From Phycisphaeraceae bacterium (GTDB lineage: Bacteria; Planctomycetota; Phycisphaerae; Phycisphaerales; Phycisphaeraceae), in the NCBI GenBank assembly GCA_020851395.1, contig JADZCW010000307.1, positions 1 through 6,519 of the forward strand: a stretch of 6,519 bases of DNA, read 5' to 3'. The number at the start of each line of letters is the position of its first letter. Within the stretch, counting starts at the first letter, position 1. The position numbers were made by a program, and so were the translations under genes. Below, piece after piece: positions 1 through 4,739 of the stretch. Under the pieces are notes generated by a model. The model saw only the letters and a list, made by a program, of their open reading frames with translations, had not been told where the DNA came from and did no database searches.

Positions 1-546
1 GCCGACACGACGCGCGCCGCCTTCGCCACCGCCCAGCCGCTGACCTCCTACGACTTTTCCTGGACCAGCCGCCGCCTGCCGATCCCCCTGCGACCCCTCG
101 ACCGCAAGCTGCTCGCCGCCTCCGAAAAACTCCTCGCCGAGCACCCCACCCCCATCTGGCGCGACGGCGACCCCACGCAGGCCGAGTGGGACTGGATGTA
201 CGCCGTCTGGCGGGTCGACTACGAGAACTACTTCCGCCGGCACCAGGGCTCGTTCCCCTACGAGATCCAGGCCCTGCGCCTGGGCCCCCTGGCCATCCTC
301 GGCTGGCCCGGCGAACCCTTCGTCGAGGCCCAGCTCCGCGTCAAGCTCGACTCCCCCGCCGCCTTCACCTGGCCCGCCCACATGACCAGCGCCGACGCCG
401 GCTACATCCCCACCCGTCACGCCCTGCGCCGCGGCGGCTACGAAACCGACGCCGGCGTCAGCTCCAAGCTCGCCCCCGAGGCCCTCGAGACCATCGAGTT
501 CGAGTCTCTCGCCATCCTCCGCGAGCTCTTCCCCCCCACGCCGTGA
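1..546 (+). CDS. Neutral/alkaline ceramidase-like protein, 3' part only
   Basis: The reading frame is open from the first base and ends at TGA 544-546, giving the last 181 residues of a longer protein; the start lies left of the window. The fragment resembles the C-terminal part of the neutral/alkaline non-lysosomal ceramidase domain as found in many planctomycete proteins. The visible signs are the block GPLAILGWPGEPF at fragment residues 95-107, where family members commonly have a similar G-E-x-F element, and the block AGYIPTR...RRGGYE at about 133-148, which matches the family's Y-I-P-T-R/GGYE region. Ceramidases cleave the amide bond of ceramide to sphingosine and fatty acid, but planctomycete relatives are mostly uncharacterised and the substrate here is unknown. 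The zinc-binding N-terminal portion and any signal peptide are outside the window. The next gene follows 51 bp downstream with its own promoter candidate, so the two need not be co-transcribed. Confidence 0.62.
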   Translation, partial: ADTTRAAFATAQPLTSYDFSWTSRRLPIPLRPLDRKLLAASEKLLAEHPTPIWRDGDPTQAEWDWMYAVWRVDYENYFRRHQGSFPYEIQALRLGPLAILGWPGEPFVEAQLRVKLDSPAAFTWPAHMTSADAGYIPTRHALRRGGYETDAGVSSKLAPEALETIEFESLAILRELFPPTP

Positions 547-562
547 TCCGCTCCGTCACCTC

Positions 563-591
563 TTGGCCCCTCCCCCGCCATGCCCTATGCT
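563..591 (+). promoter_or_regulatory. Candidate sigma-70-type promoter of the TPR gene
   Basis: A -35-like TTGGCC (563-568) and a -10-like TATGCT (586-591) are separated by exactly 17 bp, the optimal housekeeping spacing. Transcription would be expected to begin about 6-8 bases past the -10, near 597-599, which coincides with the ATG at 598. The mRNA would then be leaderless or almost so. The call rests on spacing and hexamer resemblance alone. Confidence 0.5.
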
Positions 592-601
592 TTAGGCATG
601 G
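578..601. repeat. Perfect 7-bp inverted repeat around the -10 box
   Basis: CCATGCC (578-584) and GGCATGG (595-601) are exact reverse complements separated by 10 bases. The spacer contains the whole putative -10 hexamer (586-591), and the right arm covers the start codon at 598. The arrangement would suit an operator for a dimeric repressor, or it may be chance in GC-rich DNA. Confidence 0.4.
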
Positions 602-1236
602 ACATCCAAGATCTCAGCAGCCGCATCGCCCAGTGGGAGAACATGACCCAGGCGGACCCCCAGAACGCCATGGGCTGGTTCAGCCTCGCCAACGCCTACA
701 AGGAGGCCGATCGCCTCGCCGACGCCGCGGCCGCCCTCCAGCAAGCCCTCGACCTCGACCCGGGCCTCTCACGTGCCTATCAACTTCTCGGCCAGGTCCT
801 GCTCAAGATCGAGAAGCTCGACCAGGCCAAGGACGTCCTGACCAAGGGCTACACCGTCGCGGCCAAGCGCGGCGACGTCATGCCCCAGCGGGCCATCGCT
901 TCCCTCATGGAACTGCACCGCTGGCCCCTGCCCGAGGTCGCCGCCCCGCAAGTGGCACAGCCCACGACAACTTCCGGGGGGGATCAAGTCATCGACCGTC
1001 GCACGGGTCAGCCCGGCCAGCGCCTTCCCGACCCGCCCATGCGTGGTCCCCTGGGCCAATTCATCTTCCACCACTACTCCCAGGACACCTGGCGGCAGTG
1101 GATCCGCATGGGCACCAAGGTCATCAACGAGCTCCGCCTGGACTTCTCCAATCCCGACCACCAGCAGCTCTACGAGCAGCACATGAAGGAGTGGCTCGGC
1201 ATCAGCGACGAGGACGTCGCCGCCTTCAAGCCCTGA
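598..1236 (+). CDS. TPR protein with C-terminal YggX-like (Fe2+-trafficking) domain
   Basis: This 212-residue soluble protein has no signal peptide or membrane segment. Residues about 24-56 and 58-91 form two TPR-type helical hairpins, with the pattern W-x-x-L-A-x-A-Y...A-x-x-x-x-x-x-A-L-x-L-D-P. A proline-rich linker (about 110-128) follows. Residues about 134-201 resemble YggX/iron-traffic proteins: PPMRGPLGQFIFHHYSQ aligns with the E. coli PGELGKRIYNEIS region, then W..W....T..INE.RL and ...H..L.EQHMKEWL follow the order and spacing of YggX. E. coli YggX is about 90 residues, is linked to protection of Fe-S proteins and carries an N-terminal cysteine (Cys7); this protein contains no cysteine at all. 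An in-frame ATG at 580 lies between the -35 and -10 boxes, so the ATG at 598 is preferred. Neither start has a Shine-Dalgarno site. The domain match is from memory of the family; the function is inferred. Confidence 0.8.
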   Translation: MDIQDLSSRIAQWENMTQADPQNAMGWFSLANAYKEADRLADAAAALQQALDLDPGLSRAYQLLGQVLLKIEKLDQAKDVLTKGYTVAAKRGDVMPQRAIASLMELHRWPLPEVAAPQVAQPTTTSGGDQVIDRRTGQPGQRLPDPPMRGPLGQFIFHHYSQDTWRQWIRMGTKVINELRLDFSNPDHQQLYEQHMKEWLGISDEDVAAFKP

Positions 1237-1287
1237 CCGTCGCCATATCCAGACCGCCCGCTGGCGTCCCTCGATTTGTCCTAACGT

Positions 1288-1309
1288 GGCGGGATTTTCC
1301 TCCCCCGCC
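1288..1309. other. Short GC hairpin after the TPR gene
   Basis: GGCGGG (1288-1293) can pair with CCCGCC (1304-1309) across a 10-base loop. It sits 51 bases past the TPR stop codon and overlaps the candidate promoter region of the next gene. No T-run follows, so a terminator role is only a possibility. Confidence 0.25.
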
Positions 1310-1324
1310 TCGTTGCGGTATGGT
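1295..1324 (+). promoter_or_regulatory. Weak promoter candidate for the oxidoreductase gene
   Basis: A -10-like TATGGT at 1319-1324 is preceded at 18 bp by TTTTCC (1295-1300), a poor -35. If used, it would give a 5' leader of about 45 bases before the ATG at 1378. The -35 is weak and may be irrelevant. Confidence 0.3.
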
Positions 1325-1364
1325 GTTCCCCCATCGTTGACGATCCCTCCCGCCCGCTGAACAC

Positions 1365-1371
1365 AAAAGGA
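1365..1371 (+). promoter_or_regulatory. Ribosome binding site of the oxidoreductase gene
   Basis: AAAAGGA ends six bases before the ATG at 1378. It is a purine-rich Shine-Dalgarno site in otherwise C-rich DNA and fixes the start codon. The contrast with the TPR gene upstream, which has none, is clear. Confidence 0.7.
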
Positions 1372-1377
1372 CGAGTC

Positions 1378-2376
1378 ATGCCCAAGGTCGCTCTGCTCGG
1401 CTGCGCCCACATTCACACCCCCGGCTTCATCAAGATGCTCAAGAACCGCCCGAGCGTCTCCGTCGCGGCCGTCTGGGACCACGACGCCGCCCGCGCCGCC
1501 GCCAACGCCAAGGAAGCCAATGCCCCGGTCGTGAATGACGTCGCCGCCATCCTCGCCGACAAGTCCATCGCCGCCGTCATCGTCTGCTCCGAGACCGACC
1601 GCCACGAGTCGCTGGTCCTGCCCGCCGCCGCCGCCGGCAAGCACCTCTTCGTCGAGAAGCCCCTCGGCTACGCCACCGCCGACGCCGACCGCATGGCCGC
1701 CGCCATCGAGAAGGCCGGCGTGCACTTCTCCACCGGCTACTTCCTCCGCGGCTCGCCCATCCACCAGTTCCTCAAGAAGGCCATCGCCGACAACCTCTTT
1801 GGCGCCATCACCCGCATCCGCCACAGCAACTGCCACGAGGGCGCCCTCGGCGGCTGGTTCGACACCCAGTGGCGCTGGATGGCCGACCCCAAGATCGCAG
1901 GCTGCGGCGCCTTTGGCGACCTGGCCACCCACTCCCTGGACATCCTGCTCTGGCTCATGGGCACCGTCGAACGCGTCACCGGCGACATCTTCACCGTCAC
2001 CAAGCGCTACGGCGACTGCGACGAGGTCGGCGAGGCCCTGCTCAAGTTCCAGAACGGCGCGCTCGCCACCCTCGCCGGCAGCTGGCTCGACCTGGACAAC
2101 CCCGTCCAATGCCTGATCACCGGCACCGAGGCCCACGCCATGGTCTGCCAGGGCAAGCTCTACCTCAAGAGCAAGAAACTCAACGCCGACGGCTCGCAAC
2201 CCTGGACCGACCTGCCCAAGCCTTGGCCCCACGCCTTCGAGAACTTCCTCGACGCCGTCGAGGGCAAACCCCACGCCCCCCTGGTCACCCCCCGCGAGGC
2301 CGCCGCACGCTCCGCCGTCATGACCGCCATCTACCAGGCCGCCCGCGACAAGACCTGGGTCCACGTCGGCCGGTAG
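1378..2376 (+). CDS. Gfo/Idh/MocA-family NAD(P)-dependent oxidoreductase
   Basis: This 332-residue cytoplasmic enzyme has the two-domain layout of the family. An N-terminal Rossmann fold (about 1-120) begins MPKVALLGCAHIHTPGF. The family hallmark EKPLG is at 93-97, and its lysine is typically catalytic. A C-terminal alpha/beta domain carries GDLATHSLDIL (180-190), the usual G-x-x-x-D...H...D pattern with Asp181, His185 and Asp188 placed as expected for the active site. Length is normal. Members oxidise or reduce sugars, inositols and sugar-nucleotide derivatives; the substrate cannot be read from this sequence and the neighbours give no pathway. The nucleotide-binding loop is unusual: the expected G-x-G-x-x-G appears as G8-C-A10-H-I-H13. 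The start is fixed by AAAAGGA six bases upstream. The gene ends 76 bp from the convergent sixA gene. Confidence 0.9.
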   Translation: MPKVALLGCAHIHTPGFIKMLKNRPSVSVAAVWDHDAARAAANAKEANAPVVNDVAAILADKSIAAVIVCSETDRHESLVLPAAAAGKHLFVEKPLGYATADADRMAAAIEKAGVHFSTGYFLRGSPIHQFLKKAIADNLFGAITRIRHSNCHEGALGGWFDTQWRWMADPKIAGCGAFGDLATHSLDILLWLMGTVERVTGDIFTVTKRYGDCDEVGEALLKFQNGALATLAGSWLDLDNPVQCLITGTEAHAMVCQGKLYLKSKKLNADGSQPWTDLPKPWPHAFENFLDAVEGKPHAPLVTPREAAARSAVMTAIYQAARDKTWVHVGR

Positions 2377-2413
2377 GACCGACCTGCCCGATTTCACTCT
2401 GATTCTCTCTCGC

Positions 2414-2442
2414 CTTCCGCCAAGCCGGGGCGGAAGCCCCGG
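2414..2442. terminator. Overlapping hairpins between convergent genes
   Basis: Two perfect stems share sequence. CTTCCGCC (2414-2421) pairs with GGCGGAAG (2429-2436) around a 7-base loop. CCGGGGC (2425-2431) pairs with GCCCCGG (2436-2442) around a GGAA tetraloop. They exclude each other. They lie between the stop codons at 2376 (+) and 2453 (-), the natural place for a bidirectional terminator. There is no T-run on either side, so a classical intrinsic terminator is not shown. Confidence 0.5.
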
Positions 2443-2452
2443 GTCGAGATGT

Positions 2453-2950
2453 CTACTTCCCCCCGCCGACGGCCCGCAGCATCTTCGGCGTCGCCAGCCA
2501 GTACATCTGCCCCGGCCCGATGCCGTTGCTCGAAAAATCCGCCTCGATCAGCGCGCACCCCGCGTTCTTGAGCCCCACAAAACCCTCGCCCCCCTCCGGC
2601 GTGCAGAGCATCTCCACCAACCGCGACAGCGACGGGTCATGCCCCACCACGCAGATCGACTCCTCTCGCCGCTTGCGCAGGTCGCGCAGGATCTTCGCCG
2701 CCGGCCCGTCACCCAGGCTCGCCATCACCTGCGGCTCGAGGCCGAAGGCCTTACCCACGATCCCCGCCGTCTGGGCCGCACGCACCCGAGGACTCGTCAG
2801 GATCACGTCCAGATGATCGATGAGCTTGCACAACCCCTTAGCCGCCAGGGTTGTCTTCTCGATCCCCTCATCGGTGAGCTGGCGCGACTCGTCCCGCCCG
2901 TCGGCGCTGTGGTTCTCGGCGATGCCGTGACGCATGATCAGGATCTGCAT
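2453..2950 (-). CDS. sixA: SixA-type phosphohistidine phosphatase
   Basis: This 165-residue cytoplasmic protein belongs to the histidine phosphatase superfamily, in the short SixA branch (E. coli SixA is about 160 residues). The catalytic RHG motif is at residues 7-9 (MQILIMRHG at the N-terminus), with His8 the expected phospho-acceptor. The second conserved stretch, TSPRVRAAQTA, begins at 52 and carries the phosphate-binding arginine. The second histidine lies in VVGHDPSL (His104). SixA proteins remove phosphate from phosphohistidine; in E. coli, ArcB and the phosphocarrier NPr have been proposed as targets. The start has an AGGA site (2958-2961) seven bases upstream. The gene is last in the - strand phosphate operon, 63 bp after phoU, which suggests co-transcription. 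A link to Pho signalling is inference from position. Confidence 0.88.
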   Translation of the reverse strand: MQILIMRHGIAENHSADGRDESRQLTDEGIEKTTLAAKGLCKLIDHLDVILTSPRVRAAQTAGIVGKAFGLEPQVMASLGDGPAAKILRDLRKRREESICVVGHDPSLSRLVEMLCTPEGGEGFVGLKNAGCALIEADFSSNGIGPGQMYWLATPKMLRAVGGGK

Positions 2951-3013
2951 CCGTGTATCCTGACGGAAAATGGCAGGCAGGACAACACCGCCGCACCCCG
3001 GGCGTCACCCCCC

Positions 3014-3724
3014 TCACGCCCCGGGCTTGCCCCCCGCCTGGCGCGACCCGGCGCCCTCCGCCTCGTGCGGCCGGCTGTGACGCAGGATCTGCCCGTTGAT
3101 CATGTAGATCACGTCCTCGGCGATGTTCACCGCGTGGTCCGCGATCCGCTCGAGCTGACGAGAGATGCTCACGAAGTGCAGCAGCGTCGCCACCCGCTCC
3201 GGGTGCACGCTCACCTTCTGCTGCACGATCTCGTACATCCGCCGGTGCATCCGATCCACCCCGTCATCGCTCTGCCGGACCGACTCCGCCAGCTCCGCGT
3301 TGCGGTGCACCAAGGAGTCCAGGCACTTCTGCAGCATCCCCTGCACCTGCCGGGCCATCTCCGGCAGGTGGAACGGCGCCCCGTCCATCGGCGGCTCGCC
3401 CGTCAGGAACTGCGCCTGCTCGGAGATGTTCACCGCCAGGTCCGCGATCCGCTCAAGATCATTGTTGATCTTCAGCAGCGACACCACGAACCGCAGGTCC
3501 ATCGCCACCGGCTGGTAGCACGCCAGCGTGTGCAGGCACTCCTCCTCCACGTCCAGCTCCGCCTGGTCGATCAGCGAGTCCTCCTCGATGATCTTCTGCG
3601 CCAACACCTCGTTGCGCATCTCCACCGCGCGCACCGCCCCCTGCACGCAGTCCTCCACCTGGGCCCCCAGGTTCAGGATCATCCGCTTGAGCTTGTCGAA
3701 CTGGTTCTGAAGGTGCTGGGACAT
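3014..3724 (-). CDS. phoU: Phosphate transport regulator PhoU
   Basis: PhoU is a peripheral cytoplasmic protein that connects the Pst transporter with the PhoR-type sensor kinase and keeps the Pho regulon off when phosphate is plentiful. This 236-residue copy is of usual length and shows the internal duplication of the family: two three-helix bundles, each with the metal-binding signature E-x-x-x-D. The first is LERIADLAVNI (Glu91, Asp95) and the second is LERIADHAVNI (Glu192, Asp196). The N-terminus FDKLKRMILNLGAQVED is typical. The last 20 residues or so (HEAEGAGSRQAGGKPGA) are a low-complexity tail. The ATG at 3724 has GGAG (3732-3735) seven bases upstream. It lies 79 bp after pstB and 63 bp before sixA in the same operon. 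No PhoB/PhoR pair is in the window. Confidence 0.95.
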   Translation of the reverse strand: MSQHLQNQFDKLKRMILNLGAQVEDCVQGAVRAVEMRNEVLAQKIIEEDSLIDQAELDVEEECLHTLACYQPVAMDLRFVVSLLKINNDLERIADLAVNISEQAQFLTGEPPMDGAPFHLPEMARQVQGMLQKCLDSLVHRNAELAESVRQSDDGVDRMHRRMYEIVQQKVSVHPERVATLLHFVSISRQLERIADHAVNIAEDVIYMINGQILRHSRPHEAEGAGSRQAGGKPGA

Positions 3725-3779
3725 CGTCGTTCTCCGACAGGCGGCACGCCCTCATTCCGCCATGAACTTTCGTGCATCC

Positions 3780-3801
3780 ACTTCCGGGGGACTTCCGGGG
3801 G
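3780..3801. repeat. Tandem 11-bp repeat between pstB and phoU
   Basis: ACTTCCGGGGG occurs twice in direct succession (3780-3790 and 3791-3801), and two more G residues extend the second unit to a seven-G run ending at 3803. It starts one base beyond the pstB stop codon in the operon direction. The same 13-base string, ACTTCCGGGGGGG, also occurs inside the TPR gene at 970-982. The role is unknown. Confidence 0.6.
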
Positions 3802-3803
3802 GG

Positions 3804-4721
3804 TTAGCCGAAACGGCCGGTGATGTAGTCCTCCGTCTGCCGCAGGCGGGGGTTGGTGAAGATATCCGTCGTCGGCCCGTACTCGATCAGCCGTCCGAGG
3901 TACATAAACGCAGTGTAATCGCTCATCCGCGACGCCTGCTGCATGTTATGCGTCACGATCAGGATCGTGTAGTCGCCCTTGAGCGACTGGATCAGGTCCT
4001 CGATCTTGGTCGTGGCGATCGGGTCCAACGCCGAGCAGGGCTCGTCCATCAAGAGCACCTCCGGCTCAGCCGCGATCGCCCGCGCGATGCACAATCGCTG
4101 CTGCTGACCCCCCGACAGGCTCAGCGCGCTCTCACTGAGCCGATCCTTGACCTCGTCCCACAACGCCGCCCCGCGCAGCGACCGCTCCGCCGTCTCGGCC
4201 AGCACGCCCCGCCGCCGCTCCCCGTCGATCCGCAGCGAGTAGATCACGTTCTCGTAGATGCTCATCGGGAACGGGTTGGGCTTCTGGAACACCATCCCCA
4301 TCCGCTTGCGAAGCTCGATCACGTCGATCTGCCGGTGGTAGATCGACTCGCCCGCCAGCCTCATGTCCCCCTCGATCCGCACGTGGTCGATCAGGTCGTT
4401 GATCCGGTTGACCGACCGCAGGAGCGTGCTCTTGCCGCACCCCGACGGCCCGATCAGCGCCGTCACCTTCCCCTGAGGCACCGCCATGTGCACGTTGAAG
4501 AGCGCCTGCTTGGGCCCGTAGTAGAGCGAGAACCGCTCGATCTCCAGCACCGGCGTCTCGTGCCGCACCGCCTCATGCACCAAGGCCTCGGCCTCATGCG
4601 CCTGCCCCGCCGCAGAGCGAACCGCCGGCCCCGACGGGGTCATATGAGCCGCGGAGGCCTCGGCGCTCGGTTCAGGGGCCATCAGCTTGGGCTCCTTGCG
4701 GGAGATAAGAGTCGTGGTCAT
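3804..4721 (-). CDS. pstB: Phosphate ABC transporter ATP-binding protein PstB
   Basis: PstB is the cytoplasmic ATPase that drives phosphate import through PstC/PstA. From ATG 4721 it is 305 residues. All ABC motifs are intact; positions are counted from that start, with four more if the in-frame GTG at 4733 is used. They are Walker A GPSGCGKST (91-99), Q-loop Gln146 in MVFQKPNPFPMSIYENV, signature LSGGQQQR (202-209), Walker B VLLMDEP (222-228), D-loop SALD (230-233) and switch His258. PstB-specific sequences such as KPNPFPMSIYEN and the C-terminal TEDYITGRFG make the family call firm. About 55 residues before the first ABC strand are extra and low in complexity, rich in Ala, Glu and His. ATG 4721 is chosen because GGAG (4728-4731) lies six bases upstream. 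An ATG at 4682, preceded by AAGGAG at nine bases, is also possible and would shorten the extension. The pstA stop lies 18 bp upstream. Confidence 0.95.
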   Translation of the reverse strand: MTTTLISRKEPKLMAPEPSAEASAAHMTPSGPAVRSAAGQAHEAEALVHEAVRHETPVLEIERFSLYYGPKQALFNVHMAVPQGKVTALIGPSGCGKSTLLRSVNRINDLIDHVRIEGDMRLAGESIYHRQIDVIELRKRMGMVFQKPNPFPMSIYENVIYSLRIDGERRRGVLAETAERSLRGAALWDEVKDRLSESALSLSGGQQQRLCIARAIAAEPEVLLMDEPCSALDPIATTKIEDLIQSLKGDYTILIVTHNMQQASRMSDYTAFMYLGRLIEYGPTTDIFTNPRLRQTEDYITGRFG

Positions 4722-4727
4722 GGTCGT

Positions 4728-4731
4728 CTCC
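4728..4731 (-). promoter_or_regulatory. Ribosome binding site deciding the pstB start
   Basis: On the - strand GGAG is followed by six bases and ATG 4721. The alternative GTG at 4733-4731 would overlap this site and has only AGG five bases before it. A competing AAGGAG lies nine bases before the ATG at 4682. Confidence 0.5.
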
Positions 4732-4739
4732 ACTTTAAC

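Noticed and set aside
186..1340. 384-codon open frame on the + strand
   Set aside because: Arg/Pro/His-rich product with no domain, overlapping the ceramidase-like and TPR genes in another frame; a shadow.
1237..1377. Small gene or riboswitch between the TPR and oxidoreductase genes
   Set aside because: The 141 bases hold no convincing short ORF with a ribosome site and no recognisable riboswitch fold; only the weak hairpin and promoter candidate are listed.
769..2397. 542-codon open frame on the - strand opposite the TPR and oxidoreductase genes
   Set aside because: Its product is low-complexity (Gly, Val, Asp, Ala runs) and it is opposite two well-supported genes; GC-rich codon use leaves the antisense frame free of stops.
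2951..3013. Separate promoter for sixA in the gap after phoU
   Set aside because: Only poor hexamers (TTGTCC and AGGATA at 18 bp) can be found; operon read-through is simpler.
3740..3761. Hairpin GGCGG/CCGCC ahead of the phoU start
   Set aside because: Five pairs with a 12-base loop are expected by chance at this GC content, and the stem does not reach the ribosome site.
3725..3803. PhoB box in the pstB-phoU gap
   Set aside because: No CTGTCAT-like pair is present; only the GC-rich 11-bp repeat shares the period.
2639..3823. 394-codon open frame on the + strand opposite sixA and phoU
   Set aside because: His/Arg/Leu-rich antisense shadow of two clear genes and spanning their intergenic gap.
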